A DNA stretch of 41,284 nucleotides from Acidimicrobiales bacterium (GCA_025463415.1 JAOBWO010000472.1:1-41284); one strand, 5' to 3'. Counted from the stretch's first letter, positions 1 to 9,605 are shown. Program-made: numbers and translations. The notes: generated by a model not told the origin, from the letters alone.

Positions 1-2
1 CT

Positions 3-404
3 CCGGGCACCGTGAACAACTTCGTGTTCCTCGCCGCGCACCACTACTACGACGGCGTCATCTTCCACCGGATCATCAACGGCTTCATGTGCCAGGGTGG
101 CGACCCCACCGGAACCGGCACCGGCGGTCCCGGGTACAAGTTCGCCGACGAGCCGGTGAAGCAGCGCTACCAGCTCGGTTCGGTCGCGATGGCCAACGCC
201 GGCCCGAACACCAACGGCAGCCAGTTCTTCTTGATCAGTGGCCCCAGCGGTGTCGGCCTGCCCCCGCAGTACAACCACTTCGGTCAGATCGTGAAGGGTC
301 TCGACGTGCTCGAGACGATGCAGAACGTGAAGACGGCGCGGGGCGATCGTCCGGTCGACGACGTCGTCATCAACAGCGTCACCATCACTGTCGCCGACGA
401 CTGA
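3..404 (+). CDS. Peptidyl-prolyl cis-trans isomerase, cyclophilin type (5' truncated by window edge)
   Basis: Reads FHRIINGFMCQGGDPTGTGTGGPGYKFADE...MANAGPNTNGSQFFL, the classic cyclophilin core; frame is open to the window start. Confidence 0.95.
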   Translation, partial: PGTVNNFVFLAAHHYYDGVIFHRIINGFMCQGGDPTGTGTGGPGYKFADEPVKQRYQLGSVAMANAGPNTNGSQFFLISGPSGVGLPPQYNHFGQIVKGLDVLETMQNVKTARGDRPVDDVVINSVTITVADD

Positions 405-421
405 TCCCGCGGCCCGCCGCT

Positions 422-1657
422 GTGGCCCGCCCCACCACGTCCAGCGCCGCGCCCGGCCGAACGAGAGCGGACATCTCCGCGTCCGAGGCGAGGCGGATGG
501 CGATCGCGGCGCAGGGTCTGGCCGATCCACGTCCGACCGGCAAGATCACCCAGCGCCACCTGCGCAAGGTGATCGAGCAGATCGGTCTCATCCAGATCGA
601 CTCGGTCAACGTGCTCGTGCGCAGCCAGGAACTGCCGCTGTTCGCGCGCTTGGGTCCACACCCGCGCACGCTCATCGACGAGGCCGCAGCCGCCGGCGCG
701 CTGTTCGAGTACTGGGTCCACGAGGCCAGTCACGTGCCCACCGATCACTACCACCTGTATCGCTGGAAGATGGACCGTGAGCACCGTTGGGGCGAGGTGC
801 AGCGGCTCAAGGATCGCCGCCCCGAGTTCCTCGACGCAGTGCTCGCCCGCGTCGACATCAACGGGCCGTCGGCGTCCGGCGAGTTCAACGCGCGGGTCGG
901 CCCGAAGGGCACATGGTGGGACTGGGACGACGCCAAGATCGCGCTCGAGCACCTGTTCTGGTCGGGCAAGCTGACCGCCCGCCGGCGTCCGAACGACTTC
1001 GCCCGTCTGTACGAGCTGACCGAGCGCTGGATCCCGCAGTCCGCGCTCGACCACCCGGTGCCCACCGAGCACGAGGCGCGCAAGGAGCTCCTCGTGCTGG
1101 CTGCGAAGCACCACGGCGTGGCGACGCTGGGGGATCTCGCCGACTACCACCGTCAGAAGCCCTTGGACGTCCGCCCGCTCGTGCAGGAGCTGGTCGAGGA
1201 TGGTCGACTGCTGCCGGTGACGGTCGAGGGTTGGGGCAAGCCCGCCTTCATCCATCCCGAGGCGCGACGTCCACGCCGCGTCTCCGCGCGGGCCCTGCTG
1301 AGCCCGTTCGATTCCCTCGTGTTCAACCGCGAGCGCACCGAGCGCGTCTTCGGCTTCCACTACCGGATCGAGATCTACGTGCCCCAACCGAAGCGGATCT
1401 ACGGCTACTACGTGTTGCCGTTCCTGCTCGGCGACGAGTTGGTCGGTCGCTTCGACCTCAAGTCGGATCGGCAGAGCAGCACGCTGCTCGTGCAGGGTGC
1501 GTACGCGGAACCCGGTGTTCCCGACGACGTGATCGTGCCCGAGCTGGTCGAGGAGCTTCGGCTGATGGCCTCGTGGCTCGGCCTGGAGCAGATCGTCGTC
1601 AAGCCCCGTGGCGATCTCGCCCCGGCCCTGGCCGATGCGATCGCCGTGTCCGCATGA
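422..1657 (+). CDS. Winged helix DNA-binding domain protein, YcaQ/AlkZ-like DNA glycosylase family
   Basis: In-frame GTG at 422 inside ORF 89..1657; RHLRKVIEQIGLIQIDSVNVLVRSQELPLFARLG...YWVHEASHVP is YcaQ-like. Confidence 0.85.
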   Translation: MARPTTSSAAPGRTRADISASEARRMAIAAQGLADPRPTGKITQRHLRKVIEQIGLIQIDSVNVLVRSQELPLFARLGPHPRTLIDEAAAAGALFEYWVHEASHVPTDHYHLYRWKMDREHRWGEVQRLKDRRPEFLDAVLARVDINGPSASGEFNARVGPKGTWWDWDDAKIALEHLFWSGKLTARRRPNDFARLYELTERWIPQSALDHPVPTEHEARKELLVLAAKHHGVATLGDLADYHRQKPLDVRPLVQELVEDGRLLPVTVEGWGKPAFIHPEARRPRRVSARALLSPFDSLVFNRERTERVFGFHYRIEIYVPQPKRIYGYYVLPFLLGDELVGRFDLKSDRQSSTLLVQGAYAEPGVPDDVIVPELVEELRLMASWLGLEQIVVKPRGDLAPALADAIAVSA

Positions 1658-2634
1658 GCATCTCTCGCGCCGATTCGTTCGTGCCATTGGCGGAGACGTC
1701 CCGCTCGGGCGTGCCCGAGTCGCTGCACTTCGGCGCGGTCGTCGCGCTGTCGGCCGACGGCACGGTGGCGTTCGGCGCCGGCGACCCTGGCCTGCTGATA
1801 TACCCCCGGTCGTCGAACAAGCCGATCCAGGCGTTGGGGATGCTGCGATGCGGCCTCGACCTCCCTCCCGACCTGCTGGCTCTGGTGTGCGCCAGCCACG
1901 ACGGGACGCCGAGGCACATCGACGGTGTGCGCCGGATCCTGGCCGTCGCATCGATCGACGAGGCCCAGCTCGACAACACCCCGGACCTCCCACTCGACGA
2001 GGCGTCTCGATCCGCGGTCCTCCGCGCCGGCGGCGGGCGTGCCTCCATCCTGCAGAACTGCAGCGGCAAGCACAGCGGCATGCTCGTCACCTGCGCGATC
2101 AACGGTTGGCCGCTCGACGGCTACCTCGATCGCGAGCACCCGTTGCAGCGCGCGATCAACACGGCGTTCCCGGAGGTGACCGAGGAGCCGATCGGCCACA
2201 TCGGCGTCGACGGCTGCGGCGCACCCGCACACGTGATGTCGCTCACCGGCTTGGCTCGGGCGTTCCGCAACATCGCGATCGCCTCGCAGGGCTCGGACGC
2301 GGCCCGCGTTGCCGCGGCGATGAGCACTCACGCTGATCTGGTCGGCGGCGCCGCACGTGATGTCACCCAGTTCATGCGCGGCGTGCCGGGCCTGGTCGCC
2401 AAGGACGGCGCCGAAGCGGTGTTCGCAGCAGCGCTGCCCGACGGTCGTGCGGTCGCGGTGAAGATCGCCGACGGCAACCACCGAGCCTGCGCACCCGTGG
2501 TGGTCGAGGCCCTGCGCCGGCTCGGCGTCGACGTCGGCGAGGTGAGCCAGGTCGTGCACGAGCCGATCCTCGGACATGGACACGAGGTCGGTGCCGTCAC
2601 GTTCCTCGCCGGCGCCCTCGACCAGACTGGCTGA
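1654..2634 (+). CDS. Asparaginase (L-asparaginase II type)
   Basis: ATG at 1654 overlaps the upstream stop (ATGA); YPRSSNKPIQALGMLRCGLDL, ASHDGTPRHIDGVRRIL and QNCSGKHSGMLVTC motifs. Confidence 0.88.
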   Translation: MSISRADSFVPLAETSRSGVPESLHFGAVVALSADGTVAFGAGDPGLLIYPRSSNKPIQALGMLRCGLDLPPDLLALVCASHDGTPRHIDGVRRILAVASIDEAQLDNTPDLPLDEASRSAVLRAGGGRASILQNCSGKHSGMLVTCAINGWPLDGYLDREHPLQRAINTAFPEVTEEPIGHIGVDGCGAPAHVMSLTGLARAFRNIAIASQGSDAARVAAAMSTHADLVGGAARDVTQFMRGVPGLVAKDGAEAVFAAALPDGRAVAVKIADGNHRACAPVVVEALRRLGVDVGEVSQVVHEPILGHGHEVGAVTFLAGALDQTG

Positions 2635-2636
2635 CC

Positions 2637-3563
2637 ATGGCCGCGCTCCATCCGATCCCGTTCGTGCCGCCACTCGACGACTTCGAGTACGGCGTCGTCG
2701 AGCAGGTCACGCCCCTCATCCGCCGGCTCATCGCCGACAACCCGACCAAGTACAGCTACCGCGGCACGGGCACCTACATCGTCGGCCACGGTGACGTCGT
2801 GGTGATCGATCCCGGCCCGACGCTCGACGCCCACCGCGACGCGCTCGCCGCCGAACTGCTGGGCGAGCGGGTGCGCGCAATCCTCGTCACCCACTGCCAT
2901 GCGGACCACTCGCCGCTCGCTGCATGGCTGAGCGCCGAGACCGGCGCACCCACTGTCGCGTTCGGCCCTCACGGGGCGGTCGATCTCGACGATGCCGACT
3001 CCGATGTGAAGGTCGAGGAATCGATCGACCTCGCGTTCGTTCCCGATGTCGTCGCAGCCGACGGCGATGTCGTCGCCGAGATCGGCGGTGCAGCGATGCG
3101 GGCGGTGCACACACCGGGGCACACCTCGAACCACCTGTGCTTCAGCCTGGAATCCGAGCGGGCGCTGTTCACCGGTGATCACGTGATGGGCTGGAGCACC
3201 ACGGTGGTGTCACCGCCCGACGGCGACATGCGCGCCTACGTCGACTCGCTGGCCAAGGTCGCCGGTCGTCACGACGCCACGCTCTGGCCGACCCACGGCA
3301 ACCCGGTCACCGACGTCGCTCCGTTCCTCGACGCGTACCTCGCCCACCGGCTCGAGCGCGAGCGCCAGGTGCTCACCGGAGTGCGCGCCGGGTCGACCAC
3401 GATCGAGGCAATGGTGGCGGTGATGTACGCCGATGTTCGCGAGGAGCTGCACAAGGCTGCCGGCCGCAGCGTCTTCGCGCACCTCGTCAAGCTGGTCGAC
3501 GACGGCGTCGTCAGCACCGATGGCAAGCCGCCAAACCTGAAGTCCGTCTTCCACGCGGTCTGA
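2637..3563 (+). CDS. MBL-fold metallo-hydrolase (LACTB2-like)
   Basis: THCHADHSPLAAW metal motif, GTGTYIVGHGDVVVIDPGP, TPGHTSNHLCF, FTGDHVMGWSTTVVSPPDGDM. Confidence 0.92.
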   Translation: MAALHPIPFVPPLDDFEYGVVEQVTPLIRRLIADNPTKYSYRGTGTYIVGHGDVVVIDPGPTLDAHRDALAAELLGERVRAILVTHCHADHSPLAAWLSAETGAPTVAFGPHGAVDLDDADSDVKVEESIDLAFVPDVVAADGDVVAEIGGAAMRAVHTPGHTSNHLCFSLESERALFTGDHVMGWSTTVVSPPDGDMRAYVDSLAKVAGRHDATLWPTHGNPVTDVAPFLDAYLAHRLERERQVLTGVRAGSTTIEAMVAVMYADVREELHKAAGRSVFAHLVKLVDDGVVSTDGKPPNLKSVFHAV

Positions 3564-3670
3564 CCGGCTCAATCCGCGTGGCGTGGGGGCGGCCGACGAA
3601 TGCAAAGTTTGTGCCAAGAATCAGGGCCGAGCCGCCGCAGCTGGGCCCGATCTCGGCAGGGTGACGTTTA

Positions 3671-4090
3671 GTGCACCAAGCTCCCCGGGTAGCTGGAGGT
3701 GTGCGGAAAGGGGCGGATCCTGTGGACACCAAGCTCGGTCTCGGCGTCGTTGCCGACGTCAGCCTCAGCATCCAGATCATCCACGACCGCCGTGAGGCGC
3801 GCCTCGTGCCCATCGGTGAGCTGGACGTCCACTCCGCGAACACCTTCGCCGTTGCCGGTGACCTGGCACTCACCGAGCGGCCAGAGCACCTCCACGTCGA
3901 CCTCACCCAGGTGACGTTCATCGACTCCAGCGGCGTGCGCAGCCTCGAGGTGCTGGTCGCCCTCGCGGACGAGCGCGGCATTCCGTGCACCATCGCCGGA
4001 CGGCCCGGGCACGATGAAGAATCGGCTCTCGGGGACGCGATCGTTGTCTGGTCGGGGTCGACGACCCGACGGATCGAACGGCCCACGTGA
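3671..4090 (+). CDS. STAS domain protein (anti-sigma factor antagonist-like)
   Basis: LVPIGELDVHSANTF...LHVDLTQVTFIDSSGVRSLEVLVALADE; GTG at 3722 is an alternative start. Confidence 0.8.
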   Translation: MHQAPRVAGGVRKGADPVDTKLGLGVVADVSLSIQIIHDRREARLVPIGELDVHSANTFAVAGDLALTERPEHLHVDLTQVTFIDSSGVRSLEVLVALADERGIPCTIAGRPGHDEESALGDAIVVWSGSTTRRIERPT

Positions 4091-4098
4091 TCAGCGGA

Positions 4099-4257
4099 TC
4101 AGCAGCGGACTGAGGACTCGGCCCGGCACGCCGGGCAGAGCTCGTCGTCGTCGCAGCACAGCGACGGGGGATCGATGAGGGCGAGGTCGAGCGATCGCAG
4201 CACCAACGACGGACGCCACGCGTCGATCGCACGTCGCCAACCGGATCCGTTCCTCAT
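4099..4257 (-). CDS. Possible small Cys-rich protein (52 aa)
   Basis: Reverse ORF MRNGSGWRRAIDAWRPSLVLRSLDLALIDPPSLCCDDDELCPACRAESSVRC; CC...CPAC clustering; fits between the STAS gene and the next CDS. Confidence 0.3.
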   Translation of the reverse strand: MRNGSGWRRAIDAWRPSLVLRSLDLALIDPPSLCCDDDELCPACRAESSVRC

Positions 4258-4349
4258 TCCGTCACCATTCCCACGACTCGCCGGGATCAGACGCCCACCG
4301 TTGGGCCGGTCGCGGTCGAGATCGACGGCCCCGATGGTACCTTCGTCGG

Positions 4350-6371
4350 ATGGGCGAGCCGACCCAGCCCGCCGACGACCCGGTCGAGCCACCCCCCGAC
4401 CTGCCCATCGCTGACGCGCCGACCGTTCACGAAGGCCCGCCCAGTGTGCGGGTCGTGGTCGAGCCCATCGTTGCCGCCCCGGCGCGTCCGCTGGCCAAGT
4501 TGGTGGTGCTCGCGGTGTTGCTGGCAATGCTGCTGGTGGCCAACGATCGGTCGTCCGCATCCCGTGAACGTTCGCTGCGCACCGCCGATCCGGCGCAGTA
4601 CGTCGAGCCCACGACCAGCACGATCGAGGCCCTGCAGCCGACGATCGTCAGCACGGTCGAGGTCCCCACCACCGCCGGCCCCCTGCCGACCCAGCCCACA
4701 GAAGCACCGCAGGCCGTGCACCCGGCGCCGACAGTTCCGGCCGCGACGACGCTCGACACGGCGCCGCCCCAGGCCACGGCAGACACCGCTACGGCTGCGG
4801 CGGTGCCACCGGGGGGAGACGGATCCGGAGGTTCCGGTTCCGGCGCTGACGCCGACGTCAGCCGAGTGATCCCCGATCCTGCACCGCCGACCGGCGCTGC
4901 GGTGGTGTCGCCGTGGGCGGACAAGACGCGCACCACGGCCGCCGGCTACGTAGCCACCGACGTCGGCTGTGCCGGCGGCACGTCGGCCGGCGCGCTCGAC
5001 GCGTTCTTCAAGGAGCGGATCGGACCGGTCATCGGGCACGACTACCAGCACGTCTACCCCCTCGGTGGAGACCGGTACCTCTGGCTGTTCCAGGACACCT
5101 TCGTCGACTACAGCGGCAAGGCGACGAACCTCTCCCAAGCGGTGTTCGACCACAACACGGCGATGATCCAGGAGGGCGCGTGCTTCACCCTGTACCACCG
5201 CGGGTCGATCTCCCAGCCGACGTCCTTCGAGCAGGGCAACGGCGAGAACTGGAAGTCGAAGTGGTTCTGGCCGATGGGCGGGCAGACGGTGGGTGGACGC
5301 ACGTACATCTACTGGGCGCAGATGTCGAAGGACGGTTACAACCCGACGGGCGCCAACGGTCTCGGCTGGCACCCGGCGCAGACGTGGCTCGCGGTGTACG
5401 ACGCCGACACCCTGCAGCGGCTGTCGTTCCAGCCCGCGGCGAACCCTGGCGTCTCCCCGATCTACGGCTACGCGGTGGCCAGTGACGGTGAGTACACGTA
5501 CCTCTTCGGCAACACCTTCGAGCAGAACCTGCAGCGCGAAGGTGGCTACTTCAACGGACCGCACAGCGGTACGAGGATGTGGCTGGCTCGCATCCCGCTC
5601 GGGCACTTCGAAGCTGCCCCGGAGTACCGCTCGGGCGATACGTGGACGAGCGACGAGAGCCAGGCGACGCCGATCGTCGAGCGGTACTGGGCGGAGAACC
5701 CGATGGAGCCCCGCTACATGAACGGGCAGTGGGTCGCGGCCACGAAGATCGACGGATACTGGGGTGATTCGTTGTCGATCGACGTCGCCAACGATCCGTG
5801 GGGACCGTGGACGACCGTCGACCGACGTGGCATCTCGCCGCGTGGCGGCGACCCGTTGATGAACACCTACAACGCCTACCTGATGCCGTGGTTGTCGGGC
5901 GGGTCGTTGGTGGTCAGCGTGTCCGAGAACGCGCGCAACATGCTGCGCGACGCGTGGCCACGTCCCTCGCGCTACCGGCTGATGTTCTTCGGCGAGGCGC
6001 TGGTGGCGCCGCCCCCGCGAGACGACACAACGACGACGAGCAGCGTCGACGACACCACCACGAGCGTGCTCGACACCACCACGTCCGTGGCGGAGACGAC
6101 CACCACCACGAGCGAGACCAGCACCACGGTGGTCGACACGACCTCGACCGTCGAGGTCACGGTGCCGCCCGAGACGACCACCACCAGCACCGTTCCGCCG
6201 TCGACGACGACCACCACCAGCAGCACCCCGCCACCGACCACGACGTCCACGACCGCACCACCCGCGCCGATCACGACGGTGCCCCCCTGCACGACCGATC
6301 CCTCGACCACGACCACGACGACCACGACGACCGTTCCGCCACCGACGGACTCGACCGACCCGCCGTGCTGA
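4350..6371 (+). CDS. Membrane-anchored secreted protein with DUF4185-like (beta-propeller) domain and Thr-rich C-terminal tail
   Basis: TM segment LAKLVVLAVLLAMLLVAN, T/P/A-rich linker, then GDRYLWLFQDTFVDYSG...HNTAMI...WFWPMGG...YIYWAQM; tail of TTTT/TSS runs. Confidence 0.7.
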   Translation: MGEPTQPADDPVEPPPDLPIADAPTVHEGPPSVRVVVEPIVAAPARPLAKLVVLAVLLAMLLVANDRSSASRERSLRTADPAQYVEPTTSTIEALQPTIVSTVEVPTTAGPLPTQPTEAPQAVHPAPTVPAATTLDTAPPQATADTATAAAVPPGGDGSGGSGSGADADVSRVIPDPAPPTGAAVVSPWADKTRTTAAGYVATDVGCAGGTSAGALDAFFKERIGPVIGHDYQHVYPLGGDRYLWLFQDTFVDYSGKATNLSQAVFDHNTAMIQEGACFTLYHRGSISQPTSFEQGNGENWKSKWFWPMGGQTVGGRTYIYWAQMSKDGYNPTGANGLGWHPAQTWLAVYDADTLQRLSFQPAANPGVSPIYGYAVASDGEYTYLFGNTFEQNLQREGGYFNGPHSGTRMWLARIPLGHFEAAPEYRSGDTWTSDESQATPIVERYWAENPMEPRYMNGQWVAATKIDGYWGDSLSIDVANDPWGPWTTVDRRGISPRGGDPLMNTYNAYLMPWLSGGSLVVSVSENARNMLRDAWPRPSRYRLMFFGEALVAPPPRDDTTTTSSVDDTTTSVLDTTTSVAETTTTTSETSTTVVDTTSTVEVTVPPETTTTSTVPPSTTTTTSSTPPPTTTSTTAPPAPITTVPPCTTDPSTTTTTTTTTVPPPTDSTDPPC

Positions 6372-6397
6372 CGGGTGCGCTGAGTACATTCGCTCGG

Positions 6398-6850
6398 ATG
6401 AGCGCATCTGCCGGGGCCCAGACATCACACATCGGATTGTGCGTGACCGACCTCGAGCGGTCCTTGCGGTTCTACTGCGACGGGCTCGGCTTCGAGCGCG
6501 TCCTCGCGTACGTCCTCGACGACACGATGCTGCCGGCCCTCGGCCAGAGCCTGGAGGTGTCGTCACCGGTCTCGTTGACGTCGCAGTTCATCCAGCTCGA
6601 CGGGCTGAAGATCGAGCTGCTCGAGTACCGAATGCCGGCACCGAGTGGCACGCCGTCGACGAGCCGCGGCACGGTCGGTCTCACCCACCTGTCCTTCTAC
6701 GTCGACGACGTCGACGCCTCCGCTGCGCGGCTCGCCGAGCTCGGCGGCACGATCATCGAGTCGACTCGCGCGACGCTGGGCATCGAGATCGTCTTCCTCG
6801 CCGACCCCGATGGCGTGCGCGTTGAGCTGATGTCGCCGAAGCCGGCATGA
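6398..6850 (+). CDS. VOC family (glyoxalase/epimerase-like) protein
   Basis: ATG at 6398; HIGLCVTDLERSLRFYCDGLGFERV and HLSFYVDDVDASAARLAELGG...FLADPDGVRVELM. Confidence 0.92.
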   Translation: MSASAGAQTSHIGLCVTDLERSLRFYCDGLGFERVLAYVLDDTMLPALGQSLEVSSPVSLTSQFIQLDGLKIELLEYRMPAPSGTPSTSRGTVGLTHLSFYVDDVDASAARLAELGGTIIESTRATLGIEIVFLADPDGVRVELMSPKPA

Positions 6851-8217
6851 CCTCCACCACTCCCGGAGCGAGCGTGGCTCCCGCACCGCGAGCACATCTC
6901 GCGTCGGTGCCCGTGTACATCCCCGGTCGCAGCGCGGCCGAGGCGATGGCCGAGCACGGCATCAAGGAAGCCGTGAAGCTGGCGTCGAACGAGGTGCCGT
7001 TCGGACCGTTGCCCGGCGTGGCCGAAGCGCTCGCGAGTGCTGTGTCGGACACCGCACGCTACGCGGACCACGACAGCGATGTGCTCGCCGAGCGATACGC
7101 CGGCGAGCTGGGCCTGACCCGAGCCCACGTCGCGGTGGGGCCGGGATCGGTCGGTCTGCTGCAGCAGCTGACCCTCGCCTATGCGGGGCCGGACGACGAC
7201 GTCCTGTACCCGTGGCCGAGCTTCATCGCCTACCCGCAGTTCTCCGGCGTGGTCGCTGCCAACCGCGTGGTCGTGCCGTTGCGCCGGTGCTCGATCGACG
7301 TCGACGCCGTGCTCACCGCGATCACCCCGCAGACGCGGATCGTCTTCATCGCCAACCCGAACAACCCGATCTCGGGTGCGTTGCGCACCGACGACCTCCG
7401 CCGGCTGCTCGACGGCGCGCCGGCCGACTGCCTCGTGGTCATCGACGAGGCATACCGCGAGTTCGTCACCGGTGCGGATGTGGGCGATGCGCTCCAACAC
7501 CTTGCGGAGTTCCCGAACCTCGTCGTGCTGCGGACGCTGTCGAAGGCGTACGGCATGGCCGGCCTCCGCGTGGGGTTCCTCATCGCCGACCCGGTGGTGG
7601 TCGCCGCGGTCTACGCGACGATGATCCCGTTCGCGGTCAACGGTCCGGCGCAGGCGGCCGCGATGGTCGCGCTCGATCAACAGGCGGAGGTCCGTCGCCG
7701 TTGCGCGGTGATCATCGAGGAGCGCCAGCGCGGCGCACAGGAACTGCGCCGGCGCGGTCTCGGTGTGCCCGATTCGCAGGGCAACTTCTGGTGGCTGCCG
7801 GCGGGGGATCGCTCCACCGAGATCACGGTCGCGCTCGAGCAACGCGGCGTGGTGGTGCGCCCGTTCCCGACCGGCATTCGTGTCACGGTCGGCCTGCCGG
7901 CAGAGAACGCGGCGTTCCTGAGCGCGCTGGACGGGGTGCTGGCCGACGATCCCACCCGCACCGGGTCGTGGACGCTGCCCACAGGGGCGCGTGCGCAGCG
8001 AACGGCCGACCTGCTCGACCGGATCCGCCCGCGGTTGTCCCGGACCTCCGCCGACGCGCGTGCTGCCGATCGGGTCGCGGCCCGTCTGGCCGAGCTCGGT
8101 GACGACGACTGGGCGCTGCTCGAAGCGGGCGTGGGTCCGTTCGGCGATCTCGCTGAGACGGCCGAGTGGATGGCCTCGTCCGCCGGGGACCCGGGAGTGC
8201 ACGTCGGCGGCGAATAG
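6847..8217 (+). CDS. Histidinol-phosphate aminotransferase-like PLP enzyme with C-terminal extension
   Basis: KLASNEVPFGP, NPNNPISGALR, VVIDEAYREF, RTLSKAYGMAGLRVGF; ATGA overlap with upstream gene; ~90 aa beyond the expected fold. Confidence 0.85.
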   Translation: MTSTTPGASVAPAPRAHLASVPVYIPGRSAAEAMAEHGIKEAVKLASNEVPFGPLPGVAEALASAVSDTARYADHDSDVLAERYAGELGLTRAHVAVGPGSVGLLQQLTLAYAGPDDDVLYPWPSFIAYPQFSGVVAANRVVVPLRRCSIDVDAVLTAITPQTRIVFIANPNNPISGALRTDDLRRLLDGAPADCLVVIDEAYREFVTGADVGDALQHLAEFPNLVVLRTLSKAYGMAGLRVGFLIADPVVVAAVYATMIPFAVNGPAQAAAMVALDQQAEVRRRCAVIIEERQRGAQELRRRGLGVPDSQGNFWWLPAGDRSTEITVALEQRGVVVRPFPTGIRVTVGLPAENAAFLSALDGVLADDPTRTGSWTLPTGARAQRTADLLDRIRPRLSRTSADARAADRVAARLAELGDDDWALLEAGVGPFGDLAETAEWMASSAGDPGVHVGGE

Positions 8218-8266
8218 GCTGTGACTCGCACGGCCCGACAGTGTGGCCCGGAGCTTGGAGCGTGTC

Positions 8267-8575
8267 GTGGAGTTGAAGGCTGGAGCCAGGTTGCGCAGCG
8301 CGGTGTGCGCCACGGAGGTCATCGTGGTGCGCTCGTCGGGCAACGACGTCGATCTGCGTTGTGGTGGGCATCCGATGCTCCCGGCCAGCGAGCAGCGCGA
8401 TCCCGAGGCGACGCCCGATGAGGATCTCGCCACGGGCACCGCGATCGGCAAGCGCTACGCCGACGACGATCTCGGGATCGAGCTGCTGATCACCAAGCCC
8501 GGCACCGGCACGATCAGCGTCGATCGCGAGCCGATGGCGCTCAAGGACGCGAAGCCGCTCCCGTCGTCGGACTGA
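8267..8575 (+). CDS. Conserved-looking hypothetical protein (~102 aa)
   Basis: GTG at 8267; VELKAGARLRSAVCATEVIVVRSSGNDVDLRCGGHPMLPASE. Confidence 0.6.
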   Translation: MELKAGARLRSAVCATEVIVVRSSGNDVDLRCGGHPMLPASEQRDPEATPDEDLATGTAIGKRYADDDLGIELLITKPGTGTISVDREPMALKDAKPLPSSD

Positions 8576-9605
8576 TCTCGTCGATCAGCCCCCACTCCAG
8601 CGCCGTCGAGGCGCTGACCGGACTGCCGCACAGGGCCAGCAGCGCGCACCGTTGCCGCCCGATCCGGCGGGTGATGCTGACCGTTCCCCCAGCTCCGGGG
8701 ATCAGCCCGAGTGACAGCTCAGGCAGCGCGATGGCGCTGTCCGGGTGTGCGCTGACGTGGCCGGCGAACGCCGGCAGTTCGATGCCGGCGCCCATGCATG
8801 CGCCGTGGATGTGGACGCGGGTGCGATCGCTCAGCTGAGCCATCAACCGGGCCGGCGAGCGCGAGAGTCGCGTCACGTGCGCGTCCGCCGGATCGGCGAA
8901 GCTGCCGAACTCGCCGAGGTCGCCGCCGCTGCAGAACGAGGGGCCGTTGCCGCTCATCTCGATCCGCTGGATCGAATCGTCGACGACGGCGAGGGCGAGC
9001 GCTTCGCTGACCGCATCACGCATGTCCCGCCCGAACGCGTTGTGCCGCGCCGGTCGGTCGAGCACGATCCGCAAGGTGTCGCCGGAGCGAGATGCGATCG
9101 CTGCGGGACGGTTCGTGGGCGTGGCGGGTCGAAGTGTGTTCGCCGCTCGCCACGTGGCGAACTCGGCGCCTCCCTGCAGGGTCGAGTAGACCGCCGACTC
9201 CGACGCCAGCCCGTTGTCGATCGACAGTGCAGCGGTCGCACGCAGCAACACCGCCAGCGAGCGCGCGGCAACCGGGTTGTGCCCGACGGTGGCCAGCACG
9301 CCCGCCAGCAGAGGGTCGTCGTCGGCGAGCACGACGTCGAACAACCTCGGTGGATCCTCCAGCTGCTCGCCGCGACCGATGCCGATCACGACGATCGGGA
9401 GCGACCCGGCGTCGGCAACGGCGCCGAGCGCATCGGCGTCGTCGATCTCGACCACCACATGCGCGAGCCCGCCGGCCAGCTGCTCGTCGCTGAACGGCGA
9501 GCGGAGCAGCTCGAGCAGTTCGCGAGAAGTGATCAGTGCCGGTCCGATCCTCCCGAGACTATGTGTGCCGATGATGATGTTCCGGTGTTCCCCCCGGAAG
9601 ATCAT
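8541..9605 (-). CDS. Enoyl-CoA hydratase/isomerase family protein with N-terminal extension
   Basis: IVLDRPARHNAFGRDMRDAVSEAL, GNGPSFCSGGDLGEFG, HGACMGAGIELPAFAGHV, PELSLGLIPGAGGTVSITRRIG; start at 9605 uncertain. Confidence 0.82.
   Translation of the reverse strand: MIFRGEHRNIIIGTHSLGRIGPALITSRELLELLRSPFSDEQLAGGLAHVVVEIDDADALGAVADAGSLPIVVIGIGRGEQLEDPPRLFDVVLADDDPLLAGVLATVGHNPVAARSLAVLLRATAALSIDNGLASESAVYSTLQGGAEFATWRAANTLRPATPTNRPAAIASRSGDTLRIVLDRPARHNAFGRDMRDAVSEALALAVVDDSIQRIEMSGNGPSFCSGGDLGEFGSFADPADAHVTRLSRSPARLMAQLSDRTRVHIHGACMGAGIELPAFAGHVSAHPDSAIALPELSLGLIPGAGGTVSITRRIGRQRCALLALCGSPVSASTALEWGLIDEISPTTGAASRP

Noticed and set aside
5972-6325. Reverse ORF of almost pure Val/Ser/Gly (MVVVVVVEGSVVQGG...)
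   Set aside because: Antisense of the Thr-rich tail codons; no independent support
284-6566. Long reverse-strand ORFs (284..1993, 4287..6566) and long forward shadow ORFs (e.g. 89-421, 787-1653)
   Set aside because: Arg/Pro/Ala-rich shadow ORFs antisense or out of frame to well-supported genes; typical high-GC artefacts
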